Of a stretch of DNA of 64,000 nt, positions 36,342-49,100 are shown one piece after another. The stretch comes from Pomacea canaliculata (lineage: Eukaryota > Mollusca > Gastropoda > Architaenioglossa > Ampullariidae). Position 1 is the stretch's first letter, and each line of letters starts with the position of its first letter. The notes under the pieces were generated by a model, which saw only the letters and a list, made by a program, of their open reading frames with translations, was not told the origin of the DNA and ran no database searches. Made by a program: the position numbers and the translations under genes. Location: contig NC_037600.1 in the NCBI RefSeq assembly GCF_003073045.1, positions 11,086,758-11,150,757 of the forward strand. Direction: 5' to 3'.

Positions 36342-38346
36342 TTATGTCATCGTAGATGTAGGAAGGGCTGTCACCTGTTCAACAGACAATAAAGAAACAG
36401 GTACAAAACCTAATGATTTCTATATAGAACAAGGATTTTTTGTACAAGTGTCCACTTTACAAAACAAACTCCTGTACGTAAGAACTAGAAAGTAGGTAAC
36501 AATAACAATAACAATAATAACAACCGACTTTATTAATCCCAACGGGCAATTTAGATGGGAGATGTGCCCTGTTTCCAAAATATATGTATATGGGGGAAAA
36601 AAACGACAAAAAAACCAAAACACACCCACACACACACACACACACACATGCACACCTACCCATCACACACCGCTGACAGTTCATCTGTGATTGAATAGTT
36701 GGACTGCGGATTGCACAAAAGATTTCAGATGCCTATTGCTTTTGCATACTGGCATGGCATAGCGATTACCGGAGCTTAATAAAACAAATTCTCCCGCTAG
36801 CACATGCTCAGGTATGGACAGAATGCGGGAAGCTTTCCTAAATAGTTGTTGATTACAGAAGGAAGTCAGGTCCCTCTGTTTAATACCAATTATCTTGGAA
36901 CAGATGTGGACAGTTTTATTCAAACTGTTCCTGTCATGAACAGATAGATTATGAAACAGGCATACAAATGAGAAGGATAAAAGACTCTCAATGAAAGATT
37001 GGTAAAAACGACCTACAATTGCTCTGCTAACACAGAAGCTATTTAACTTCCACAAAAGGTACATTCTTTGCCGGCCACGTTTGACAATGTGTTCAGTAAT
37101 AAAATGGTTCACTCTTTATTATTCGTTAACTGAAAATTTATAAACATTTTCACGTTATCTTAGTTCAATAGTCGTTATAGTCTCCCAAAGCAATCACAAA
37201 CTCTAATGTGTAATGTAATGAGTACTTGTCTCTCACCTTTGTTATTGAACTGAAGATATTAAAGATGGCAAAACAGGGCGGTGTGAAACGCTTAACAACA
37301 CCTTGGTCCAGTCCGTTAATGTAGAGGTGAAGGTAGTTTGATGAGTCCACCAGTAACCCAACTCGACTCCCGACTTCAAGTCTCTCGAGACCTTTTCCGA
37401 GCGTGGTCAACGCCTAAAGACAAATACCTGATACTTTTACCTTTTAATAAAATATTGAGCGATAGGTGAGCATTCTAGCTTAGTCCTCGTCTTTAATTCT
37501 AGCGTGCCCTGTTCCACAATTTTTCATTTAACTCTGTACGATAAGGTAGAGACAAGATTGATTTGATTGTATCGTGACTTGATTTACAAAGAAAAGCTGC
37601 CACCTGTCTACGTCAACATTTACACATCTGTTATTGAAGGTTTTCATGTTATCATTATTCTATATGATGAGATGTTCGTATGTTTTTATTTACAGTAGGG
37701 AAAAATCTTTTAAATTTAATTTTAAGCAATAGTATTTGTCACTGAATTTTAAGTGCTCATTAGAAAGAATATAGAACGAAAACTTCACGAATGCTTTGTT
37801 GTATACAAGGGTAAAAAAAAGGGAATGATAATAAAGCTTTAACTTTTATGCAAAGCCCAAAGCACAAAGTCTTATGTAGGAGCTGGAAACCATAAAACTT
37901 ACAAATTCTTCCTGGTAGAGGACCGCACCGCACGAGATGATAATAGTATCATTAAGGTCTACAGACAACTCTGTCACAGGGAGACGTGCAGGAGAAATTC
38001 TTGTCACTCCCAATGTTAACTTGTTGTTCTTATATGATGCTGCGTCCACTCTGACCTGTGTCAATATTAAATTGTCATGACATGCAAAAACGTAACAGCT
38101 GATTAGGGCAACTTCGTAGACTAAAATATTTCTTTCTCTCAGTAAAGTTAAACAGTGACCAAACACAGACACTGTTAATTGAAACTACTGTTCTAAGTAA
38201 CCTTTCTTTAAATTAGAGTAAGCTATTTAAAAAAAAAACTAAAACAACAAATTACAGATTAATTATTTTGTTTGCGTCTTTGCATTATAAAAAAGTGATT
38301 AAGTATATTTTTGTTCTGGTTTTTATTAGTAACATCATCATCATCA

Positions 38347-38379
<33 letters not shown>

Positions 38380-38563
38380 TCATCATTCTAGCCTAATATC
38401 TTACCTCATACAAGACGTTCGGCACCATAGCGTCACGTGACACAACCTCCCCGTTACGGAAGTCATCTTGATTTATCTTCTCCGCGGTCCTGTTATCGTT
38501 CGTCAGACGAATGTTGGTTCCGCAGTTGTCGTCGAACACAAGGACTGGTGGCTGTGCGTCCAA
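36342..38563 (-). CDS. TN5 NHR exons
   Basis: NHR1: VFDDNCGTNIRLTNDNRTAE, then NGEVVSRDAMVPNVLYE. NHR2: VRVDAASYKN and LTLGVTRISPARLPV. NHR3: ALTTLGKGLERLEVGSRVGL, LHLYINGLDQGVV and PCFAIFNIFSSITK. End: VTALPTSTMT. NHR1 has both possible acceptors (TTTACAG and GCACAG, 12 nt apart). Confidence 0.84.
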
Positions 38564-40122
38564 CTGTAAATAAAGTCCCTTTTCGTGTCAATAAAATTTA
38601 TTAACAGATATTTACTCGACATTTATAATGTTTAGTAATAAATAGTTAAGAAAATCGAAATATAAAACACTAATATTATTTTAATATTTAATAACTCAAA
38701 TGATTTAATAATTAGTGTTATTAGTTGTACTTTATAAGACGGTTATTTTTTTTTAAGATCTGCAATCATACTCTAATTTTAAATATTTGTGTGTAGGAGA
38801 ATACACTTCCCTTACATTACATCACTACATACCATACACAAACCTATACATTTGTTCGAAGAAGATTAAGAGAAACACTTTGATTATGTCTTGCCAGGTA
38901 CAATGTCAGAGCTGACATTCAATGACATGTTTGACACTTCAGCTGTCTATTGTTCTATCAAACACACACATACACACGTGAACACATTATATTGCTCTCA
39001 GCCTAGAATGTGTTTGCTTGGAGCTAAAAGTTATTTTGAACTAAGTAAATAGATTGTCCCGCTTTTCTTTCAGACGGAATAAAAAAAAGGATTAAGTAGA
39101 ACATTACAGGCGTTTGACTAGGCTATTTATGTTAACACACGATGTATATTAAAAAACTAGTAAGTACAATAGAAATACCGTAACTCTACAAAATCAATTA
39201 TTTAGCGCAGGAAACAAGAACGAACATTGCTTCACAAAGAGCGATTGAATGAAGTATTCAATATTGAGATTTATCGGCTACACAGTTTATGCCTCGAAAG
39301 TAAAATTCTTACAGTGAATATGAAATTATAATTATTTTGGTAGCGATATGTAATTTTGTATATATAACATAAAGTAAGTCAGTAACACAGCAAGTAATTG
39401 ACACCGAAGATATAATAATTCAATACTTTTGTTATACCCGAAAAGGAGCCAGAAAAAAATATTTTTCAAGTATTTTGTCAGAATAATATTAACCCACACA
39501 CATGAATACATGATATTACCTCGTCACTTAGGTAGGCATGGGTGATTGCTCTGAATGATATGCTAACTTCCTGTCTTTGCTGCTCCTGAACCAAGAAAAG
39601 TTTTCTCACTTTAAAAAAAAAACAATCGTTCCTCTTTCGAAGTCCAGAGCTTATATTAATTCAGACCCCATTTGTAATGTTTAACATTCATCGCGTTAGG
39701 AGTTGTTATGTCACTGGTCAATAGGACTCTCTGTCTACTTGAAAGAATGGCCTTCGAACACTCCTTAAACTAATTTCTATTCCTGTAGCTCTCAGATCAC
39801 TTATAAAAACATCAACATAATTGAATCATCACTAAAAGTTTTGGCTCCGCACTAGAAAGAAATAACAATGTCATAGACTGAAAAACAAGACGCTAAATTA
39901 TGGATGTAGTTTAACGCTACACGCAAAAAAAATCAGTTTAATTTGCATGTAAACATATATATATATATAATAATACTAAGCCTCTTCCAAAGGAAAGATT
40001 GACAAGTCAGCGAAAAGCTAGTAACTAAAATACAAGTAATAGCATACCGGCACTAAATTATTTTTTAAAAAACAGCTTAAACATGTGACAAGATGAAAGA
40101 AAAGGATACTTTTTGTTTGGTG

Positions 40123-40168
<46 letters not shown>

Positions 40169-41234
40169 GAAATTGATGTAGTTTATTCTCTATGGCTTTT
40201 TCCAATTCGTTGTAGCATTCCACACTTATCTCAGGTGGAGTCATCAAAGACAGTTCATCTACATCGGCGTTAAGGTGAAGGCTGTTGACCCTGTCTGTCA
40301 GAGCCTGGGTGACGTGTATTAGCCCCGCACGTGGCGCCACAGCTCTAGCTCGCGTCACTATATTCCTGTGTGACGTCACTTTCCCTAGACGTTTGTCGAG
40401 TTCTCGTTTAACTTCCAATAACGAATTCTTCACTTGTAAACTTGAATCATGTATCATTTTTTTCAGTTCTTTTCGACAGTTTTCCACCATGATCTGAAGT
40501 TTGTCGCATGTCTTGTCTACCTGTGTCATGTCTTCTTGTTCCATGTCCTCCACCTTCTGAAGACGTATGGCGAGCTGCTCTGTACCTTGCTTCAGACTGT
40601 ACTCGGCCTGAACCAGCTGGTCAGTCAAACCACAAAGTGCATTTTCAGCCGCTTTCATTTCGTCGTTGATATCTCTCACAACTAGACATGTTCTGTGTTT
40701 GATGGAGGTACACGATGCACAGATACTAAGGTGATGATCAGCGCAAAATGCCTCCGCCTGTTTGTCGCCGTGGTCAGCACACAGTGCAGGGCGGCTGGCA
40801 GCCAGACGTTCAGGTGTCACAGTGCTGACACTCTCCACCTCGTGACTGCGGGTAGCTAACATCTTCTTGTGTATCTTAGTACACGATGGACACATCTTTT
40901 CCAGGCACTGCATACAGATGTACTCAGCTCTGACGTCATCACATACAGTGCACATGTCATCCTTTCCCAGCACACGAGAACTTTCTACTATCGCTTCCAT
41001 CACAGAGTCTGTAGGCAGGGCGTCAATAACATCAGCTGAACTTTGAGATGAATTACCTTGATGCTCTACTATAGGACAGGTACACAGAGGACAACCAGCG
41101 TCAGATTTAGAGTCCATCCAGGAAATGACACATTGTCGACACAGGAGATGACCACAGGGTAGAATCTTTGGTGTGGTGAAGTCATTGGTGCACACAGCAC
41201 ACTCTCGCTCGTGTGGTTGAACTACTACCTCCAT
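36342..41234 (-). CDS. TN5: TRIM-NHR gene with a polyglutamine tract, open
   Basis: Predicted 548-residue protein. Exons: 41234-40110 (375 codons), NHR1 38563-38405 (53), NHR2 38055-37903 (51), NHR3 37413-37237 (59), last exon 36374-36342. The start is MEVVVQPHERE, 19 nt downstream of a clear acceptor (TTATTTCAG). This is the most divergent RING/B-box 1 of the set: an EHQGNSSQSS linker replaces EQSDGSSS, and B-box 1 reads CTVCDDVRAEYIC. NHR3 lacks one codon (GVVKRF against GVVAKRV), and the NHR1 opening FH motif is FDDNC. A LINE 3' fragment lies in the last intron (36500-37095). The 5' flank is unlike that of the other copies. Confidence 0.87.
36500..37095 (-). mobile_element. LINE 3' fragment (L2/CR1-like) in the last TN5 intron
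   Basis: The minus strand encodes the reverse-transcriptase ORF end: VKRGRQRMYLLWKLNSFCVS, FYQSFIESLLSFSF, VHICSKIIGIKQRDLTSF. It is followed by a 3' region with a (GT)n tract and an (AATAAC)-type tail. GTAA flanks both ends (36496-36499 and 37096-37099). TN3 and TN4 have the uninterrupted site. The clade call rests on remembered family appearance and is tentative. Confidence 0.75.
38333..38387. repeat. (ATC)n(GTC)n microsatellite after the TN5 NHR1 donor
   Basis: Same position relative to the splice donor as in TN4, but mainly CGT units. Confidence 0.9.
40110..41234 (-). CDS. TN5 exon 1: RING, two B-boxes, coiled coil, polyQ
   Basis: RING ligands CAVC, CGHLLCRQC and CPLC are all present. 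B-box 1 ends in CPSCTKIHKKM and B-box 2 carries CADHGDKQAEAFCADHHL. The tract at 40125-40169 is 15 pure CAA codons, against mixed CAG/CAA in TN4, so the two tracts have changed independently. The donor is AAA|GTATCC. Confidence 0.88.
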
Positions 41235-41249
41235 GTTAAAATGCCAGTC

Positions 41250-43480
41250 TGAAATAAAAAAATGTAAGAAATGTATATGTTTTAATTCACAAGAAAGCGG
41301 CTCGTCAAAATAGATAAACCATTTTTTTACACTTTTATTTTATTATTAGTATAGCGATAAAGTAAAATAAACGTGTTTAGTGTATCGAGGCAAACATTCC
41401 CCATCTTCCTGAAGCTTTATCTTTAAACTCAATCTCTGTACCCTAACTAGCTGTTTAATACACTCCTTTCTCTGTACTCTAACATAGTCCTCCCTTTGTA
41501 CCCTCGAGCACTGTTTTAAACCGCTGAAAGGGAGGGAAGTCATCAGCCAGTACAGTGACATTTCCAGAATTGCCTCCCATATTCTGCTGTTTTAGCGAGG
41601 TATTCCTGTTATCACCCAAAAGATCGGCGGGGATTCTGTTCTATTTTATTGTCTATAAGTCCGGATAAAAATTTGTAGCCATAACATGAGATAAGACACA
41701 CAACACACAATAACAATCTCATCCTAACAACAAATGATGGCAATATTGCAAAAAGTGGGATTGGATCTTGTACTTCCGGAAGCAAATGGCTTCTGTCAGT
41801 CATGTTCGCTTTCTATAATAGTTCAAAAAGTATGCACTCCTCATGTACAAAAAAAAGTGTCTTTAGTTAGCCATGGTGTCTAGTCTTTCAAAAATAAGTC
41901 AATATACACTACAACTGATAGAACCTAGTAAAGTCATAATAAGCACACCACTAGTTCAGCGAGCTGAGTCAGAGAAAACTGATGTGTCAGGTGGATTAAA
42001 GGTGTGTCAACATCATTTGACAAACGGGTAACAGACATCATAAAACATTTCTAATGAATTTACAGCGATTACCTTTATAATTTACTAAGTTAATTACTAA
42101 TATTACAACAAGAAAGTCTCACCTTTAAGAAATAGAACAGACGAACGCCTCAATGATGGTCTGCGTCAAAAGATCACGTGACTCTCGTGTATTGATTGTT
42201 CTTCTTCATTGGGGATTTCCGTTTCTTGGTGAGTAGACTAGCATTGATTTTCTTTTTCATTTATCCCATCTGTTCATCTCCCTAGTAATGTTTCACTACT
42301 TGTGTTTGGTGTGTTTAGCACAGGAGACAGGCGTCACTCAGGCACATGACTGCATCCTCCCCTCTTTATTAATCCCTTTGTGTGTGGGACTGCCATCGCC
42401 TGGATGTCACCTTCGTTTGGCACAGCTAATACTGGATTGACATCAGGATGTTGTCGATTTTAATGGTTTAAATCGTTTAGACACTCTCATGTGTCCGCTC
42501 ACGATTCATGTGGGGATACCGGGTATTGTCAGTGAATGACTTACAAGACTACGTCGTCTTCTCATTTGTGTCAGCCAGATCACATCTGTCTGCCGTTCCT
42601 ACCCATTGGTCTAGTCTAAAGGAATCTGTATTCCTATGTCCATCTATGATTCTTCCGCTCCTGAAAACCTTAACAGGCTCAATTCGACAAATTTACTTGT
42701 CAGGACTTCTTTTTCTTTCCTGTTTATAAACCGAGGAGAAGAATATCACTTTCCTCGACTCATTAAAGGAAGAGACGACCCCACAATTAAAACAAAGCAC
42801 AATAAATCATCTTTTTTTCATTCATCCCTACCTAACACGTTTTGACCTTTCAGGAACCCTTATTTAAAAACACAAACCTATTGCTCGCCTTCTACACCTT
42901 CTTTCTTCCTTATTTCCTGTCCCTTTCCAAGGTAAAAATAAAACAGCAGCTCAATGACACCTACATTCCATTAGCCTGTCCTTTCTAAAGACAAATATAT
43001 CTACCAAAAAAATCTTGTCTACACATATATAAAAATGATTTGCTTTAAAACTTTCGATATTACATCTTTAACATCTACATATATCTAAGAATATATACTA
43101 CAGATACAACAAATAATCAAGACACGTATATATGCAGAAATACATATATGGAGTTCTGATTGATTTCAAGTGGTCAGTAATGCCATACTTGCACATCGAA
43201 ATCTCTGTCAGCGCGTGTGTATGCATGTGTCTTAGTGACAGAGAGAATTTCTGTCTGCCTGTGTTTGTGTCTTATATTTCCTTATTGATCAGTATTGATT
43301 CCATGTGCACGTTCTACACTCGAGCTTTTTACAGAAAATGCACATTACATTGTGTACAATATTGAATGAATGTACACGAGGAAATACTAAATAATTTATC
43401 AATCAATGCAAATCAACAAGCGAATCATTTCGAAATTCTAATAATAGCGCAATAAAACGGCGCGTAACCCAAGAAAAAGA
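41250..43480. other. Intergenic, upstream of TN5
   Basis: Holds the candidate TN5 leader at 42.1-42.2 kb. From about 43.1 kb it holds a block similar to 21.28-21.6 kb and 59.1-59.35 kb. The rest is AT-rich with no supported gene. Confidence 0.5.
42115..42195 (-). promoter_or_regulatory. Candidate leader exon for TN5
   Basis: The minus strand carries GTCACGTGATC (E-box core CACGTG at 42175-42180) followed by TTCTTAAAG|GTGAGAC, a good donor at 42122-42123. It lies about 0.9 kb upstream of the TN5 coding exon and has no counterpart upstream of other copies. Confidence 0.35.
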
Positions 43481-43488
43481 ATTATTAA

Positions 43489-43498
43489 GCGCATGCGC
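43489..43498. promoter_or_regulatory. NRF1-type palindrome next to the LINE
   Basis: Palindrome intact, with flank AGTTAACAC. It lies 15 bp before the LINE start and marks the remnant of an intergenic block upstream of TN5. Confidence 0.45.
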
Positions 43499-43512
43499 AG
43501 TTAACACAGTGC

Positions 43513-44825
43513 AGCAATTGGCGAGGGATTACGCTGTTGTCCATTCCAAGCAAGGTGTTGACCAAAATCATCCTGGAGCGACTGAAAACCGCCCTCGATA
43601 GGAGACTTAGGCAAGAACAGGCAGGGTTTCGGCAGGGAAAATCATGTACCGACCAAATCGCTACTCTGCGACTTACTATCGAACAGTCCATCGAATGGCA
43701 GTCACCACTATTCATAAACTTTGTAGATTTTGAGAAGGCCTTTGACTCCGTAGACAGAGAAACCATCTGGAAACTGATGCAGCACTACGGATTTCCACCA
43801 AAGTTCATTGCCATCATCCAGCAGTTGTATGAGAACGAGACATGCCGGGTGATACACAAGGGTAAGCTGACTGACCCCTTCGCAGTGAGGACTGGAGTGA
43901 GGCAAGGTTGTCTGCTCTCAGCAACTATCTTCCTGATCGTCATAGACTAGATCATGAGAAGAACAACCTCTAACAGCAACACGGGCGTTCAGTGGACCTT
44001 CGCCAGGCAACTTGAGGATCTTGACTTTGCGGATGACATCAGCCTGGTGTCCCACAAGCAACAACACGCACAGACAAAGCTCACTCGGCTCGCAGAAGAA
44101 GCAGCAATGACTGGCCTGACCATCAACATCAAGAAGACGGAGGTAATGCGGGTCAACATAAAGCAAGAAGCCCCACTCCAACTACATAGAGAATGTATTA
44201 CACAGTCTGACCGTTTCACCTACCTTGGCAGCATAGTCAGCAGCAAGGACGGAGGTACAGATGAAGATGTCAGAAGCCTAATAAGCAAAGCCAGGCTTGC
44301 ATTCCACACCCTAAGACCTATCTGGAACTCCAAGGCTTTGTCTCTACACACCAAGATCCGCATCTATAATACCAATGTAAAGTCAATCCTTCTGTATGGA
44401 TCTGAGACATGGCGGGTGACAAATTCCATCACCAACAAGATACAGACATTTATCAATAAATGTCTGCGCCGCATCCTTAACATCCGATGGCCTGAGAAGA
44501 TCTCCAATACAGACCTGTGGGAGAGAGCCAACCAAAACCCTGCCAGCGACGACATCAAGAAGCGGAAGTGGTGGGGCTGGATTGGCCACACTCTACGAAA
44601 GCCAGCCGACAATTTAACGCGACAAGCTCTGGGCTGGAACCCACAGGGGAGGCGCAAGGTTGGGAGACCCAGACAGACGTGGAGGAGATCAGTCCACAGA
44701 GAGGTAGAGACAGCTGGCATGACATGGTCCCAACTAGAAAGGGATGCCCAGGACCGGGTCCGATGGCGGCGTGTGGTTGCGGCCTTATGCTCCAATGGGG
44801 GCGAATAGGAACGAAGAAGAAGAAG
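43513..44825 (+). mobile_element. 5'-truncated LINE with reverse-transcriptase domain
   Basis: Starts inside the RT domain (NWRGITLLSIPSK), then FVDFEKAFDSVDRETIW, RTGVRQGCLLS and the catalytic-site segment LDFADDISLVSH. It ends DRVRWRRVVAALCSNGGE and a GAA-rich tail. One TAG (43948-43950) interrupts the frame between the GCLLSATIFLIVID segment and the FADD box. There is no endonuclease domain. It is much more intact than the other LINE pieces and shares its C-terminal type with the TN1 fragment. Confidence 0.9.
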
Positions 44826-44844
44826 ACAACTTGTTTCTAATGAA

Positions 44845-44957
44845 AATGGTATCTGCTCTATTTTTTTCTTTTTTTGCATTTGTGCGGCGAAGGGACCCGT
44901 GACACGCATGTCGGAAATGTATATGGCCCGCAGGCAGAAAAAGGTTGGGCATCACTG
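44845..44957. mobile_element. Possible hAT-type transposon end
   Basis: Read inward on the minus strand, this begins CAGTGATGCCCAACCTTTTT and continues with a GC-rich CGGGCC segment, the style of non-autonomous hAT ends. Only one end is recognisable; the other may have been lost when the neighbouring LINE inserted. Confidence 0.4.
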
Positions 44958-45584
44958 ATTTAGAGCAATGATTTATTCTTGATCAGTGGAGGTTGTCTTT
45001 GGTATTGCTGAGCCATCTTTGAGTCTTAGTTACTGATGTTACAAAACAGAAACGAGACATTTTTTTCTGTTCTTACTCGACAAGATAAACTCTATATTTA
45101 AAATGCAAATTTGGTATGTTAAGATTAATGAGATGTGAAATGGAGAAAAGGAAGAAGAAAAAAATGTGAGTTTAGTAGACATCGTTGAGTGTTGCTGCAG
45201 TTTTATCTATTGCTGATTGTTTTCCTCTTAGTCATGCACATTGCTTGTTGAGTGTTCTGGATGTAGACAAAAAAGGAAAAGAAGAAGAAAAAGAAATAAA
45301 GCATGAATAGAAGAAGGAATAAAACAAATGTCTCTTGATATCAAAGACAATTGCAGAACTTTAGCTGATTACAGGAATTCTTTTATTATATTTATTTAAT
45401 AAGGTAACTTGAACACAATGAGTAGTGGTAGCAGCGAGTTGTAGATACAAGATCAGTTACCGAACTGAGGAAATGAAAAGCAACACGAAAAACTTATGAT
45501 CCACCATCTGAGCTCTAATACTTGTTATTCTTGTTCTGTAGACGTCACAAGCTGCTACAGCAAACTGTGATTTTAACTGAACAC

Positions 45585-45830
45585 CTGGAGCAATCAATGT
45601 CACTACACAACGACTGACCTACATGAGTCACCGTCTACTTACCATGGTATGGCGGTTAGGTGATACACTGAGTGATATGTTTCTCAATGTTCTGGCGTTA
45701 AGTAGTGTAAGTAGGTAGAGTACTCACCTGCTCCTTTAGATAAACAATTGCTAGGTGTGGAGAGGCTTTAATCTGCCTGACCTGACGGTCTACCTGAGTA
45801 TTTCAGACTAAAGTGTGAGAACATTTTCAC
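45585..45830 (-). promoter_or_regulatory. Orphan leader module
   Basis: Resembles the TN1 module (AGGTGAGTACTC, TAACCGCCATAC, ATGTAGGTCAG), but the RING exon that should follow is missing: a LINE and a different intergenic block come next. It may now serve TN5, about 4.4 kb away, or nothing. Confidence 0.45.
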
Positions 45831-46171
45831 TAAGAGTGTTTCATTTATAGACACAGCAACTAATTTGGAAATTCCCGTTAAAATAATTTTGTACAACAGT
45901 AGATTTTGCTTATTTGCTTTTTGTGAATTGTAAGGAAATTGCTCTACACAGTTTAAACATAACAATAATTCATAAAAAATATCTGTGTCTTCAAATACAG
46001 TGACCTATATTTAATTATGTCGAGGTTTGTTGAAAAACATTATCTATCATCACACGCCGCTTCATGTGTATGTCACACACACACACAAACACTCACACAC
46101 ACAAACACACATACACATAAACAAGCAGCCACACATATATCCTTACCTGTACACAAGCACACATATTAAGA

Positions 46172-49100
46172 AAAATATTTATGAAGTCTTTCTTTGAATG
46201 CAACAATTTAGTTTACGACTTTAAACTTGAAGTTAAACAAAAAAAGACAGTCACGTGAACTTTTGGCCGTAAGTAGGAAACCATTAGCTGGACGGGTCAT
46301 TCAGCTTATAATAGTAATCTTATTTGGTTTTAACTCTTATTATCTGAATACTTAATCATAGCTTCAAGCGAGAGAATAGAGATTGGCTTGTGTACATGGT
46401 TGTAAAAATACAAACAGAAACAGCTTTAAATTCAGACATTAATAATCTTCTGTCTGTGTTGTTTTCAGCCAAATGTAATTGGTGTTGCGGTAATTATTTT
46501 GTTTTTATTTTTATTTTTGTTTTGTTTCCAACATGTTCTACACATTTATTTGACGGGTTAACGACAAAGAGTATAATTAACGAATCAAAAAGATGTATTT
46601 ATCCTGCAGCACCGTCCCTTGACAGTCTTCTTTCCATTCACAAAATGTCACCATTAATGATTTTAAGTAGCATGAAACACTACACATATCTTATTCGCTG
46701 ATTTAAAATATGAAGGCAGAGTTCTTTTGTTAAGTAAATTATGTCAGAGTACACAACTACTTTTGTACAAAAAAATATTTCAAGGAGTAAAACCAGTGAA
46801 TCGACGACTTGTATAATCTATCACTCAATGAAACATTTTAATCTTCGCTTTTAGGTTACTACAGTAAATCAAAAAGTGCAGTTTGAAAATGAAAATAGAG
46901 GAACAAATAGAAGAAATTCACTCTCTGGAAAGAGTATTTCACCTTTGTGTCGGGGACGCGTTCAATTCACACTTTCACACTACTCGCACTCACTGTACGC
47001 TCACTTCCCCTTAAGTGTTCTGTCATTCACAAATCACAGAGATTTGTCGTGGGCAAACAAAACTTTTATATCAGTCAAAATTAAACACACAAACACGATA
47101 CTGCGAACTACATATATATAAAGTCTGTAGGTCTTCCACACCACGGCATGTAAATCAAAGCTGACGTATGTTTTTGAATATTTCGTTAAAGTCTTAGTTA
47201 CTCACACCGCACTGCCTGAAGTGAACGTCTGTGCAACCCAAAAATAAAACGTCCTGGTAAATTCCTCCCTTTCCCTGGTCCAGAAGTTGTGCAGTCTTGG
47301 CAACACTTGACTGATATCCACGAACAAAACTTTTAGGGGAAACCACATACACGTTCCGGTTCTTAATAGGAGTAAGTGCTGACTTGGCAGATATCTAGTC
47401 GACGACTAAGAATATATTCTCTGGGATCAACACACAAGATCCAAAGCAAACACCACGAATATATTCTCTGGGATCGACACACAAGATCCAAAGCGGACAC
47501 TCCACACTTTCAGTCCGCCTCTCTTCACTTCTCACAACCGTCTGCCTTCTTCCAAATAATTTTCACGCTACGTCCCTCTAAAATTACGTCATAAAATGAC
47601 GTCGGGTTCTGACGCGAAACTACGACGCAGCAAACACACTCTCATACTGGTAAGGGCAATAATCCCTAACAACAGACAGGGGCAACAACCTTTTTTTTTT
47701 TTTACTTAAGTCTAACATTTGAGTTGTAGTCGGCTATACAACAGACAAAACTTAAGGACAGTAACAATTTCATGAAATATTTGACTCTCTGTGTTGCCTG
47801 GCGATTAACATCAAACGCACAGGTGATTACATTTTAGTTCTTCTATTGAATATTTTTTTAAATTTATGCTTACAATTGACGAATCCCAAAGAATATAAAA
47901 ATTAAAATATGTAAGAATGTATAAAAAAAATTCAAAAAAGGTTCATTCTTTATCTCACTATGTGAGACAATAGCTATATATATATATACTGTACTTGAAA
48001 ATACAAGCGAAATATCATATTAGTCTGTGTATGTCGTTGATTGTGTATCGTTATTTGTACATCTGAGTTGTGGTTCCTATATATACAAATCTATCAACTT
48101 CTACTCTTCTGTTTACAGTTGATGAAAAACAAGAAAAAAAGTGATTCAAAAAATCAATTTTTATAAACATTTTTTAAGGCAGGCCACGTGTCTGTTTGTG
48201 CTGTCAATCCCTCGTGTATTAAAGAATCCAAGCGTAAGAAGAAAATACAATTAAACGATATAGAAATTTAAATATTATTAGATTTTATTTCTAACGAGTT
48301 TCTTTAACACACATGCTAATCTCATTAAGTTTTACTAAATATTAAAACACAAAATCGATTACAGGGTCAAAAGCCAACAGATGGCGTTAATATATAATAT
48401 ATAGCCTATGTTCAGCCCACATATTAAAACAAAGCAGGAAGACTCATATGTAGCATACACAATCACAAAAAGCGATAATTTTACAAAGTAAGTAAGAAAT
48501 CAACTAAACATTGTTGCTTTAGGATGTCTCAGAATGTGGAGTCGCTATATTCATTCCATCACACATGGAGTCCTAGTGTCTAGTTAGAAAGTCACGTGAT
48601 GACATCAGTAACAGAGGTTGGCACAGTACAGTACAAAGCACCCATTGTTGATTCATTAGGCATGTGACGATTGTTTACAGTTAACTACTAAAATGAGGCT
48701 GGGGTATACAAATCTTCCGGTTAAGTAATATTAATTGTTGAGACTAACAGTGAAGAGCTTTACAAGAGGCTTAGTGTTGGTTTCGGCAGACATCAATCAG
48801 TCCACCTACACACGTCCGCGGTATTATCGGACTGTGTTTCCAAGACAAAGAATAGGGTTCACACATTAACCATAATTTTCAGCCGATATATTAAAACCAT
48901 ATAAACAAGAAAACACATCTTTAGTAAGTGCAAACTGAAAACATGAACTGATGAAATCCCCATAAAATCAGTTTAACATCTTAGCTCATCGATGTGTCAG
49001 ATAACTGAACTGTGAGTCGCTTTATTGTATTGTTAAAATCACAACTGAGTATATCAATAACATTAGTCTCTGTGACACCGAGCTGAAGAAAACAAACCTG

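Noticed and set aside
41346..41561. 71-codon frame with recurring RVQR
   Set aside because: A few diverged short repeats upstream of TN5; no splice or promoter support as a gene.
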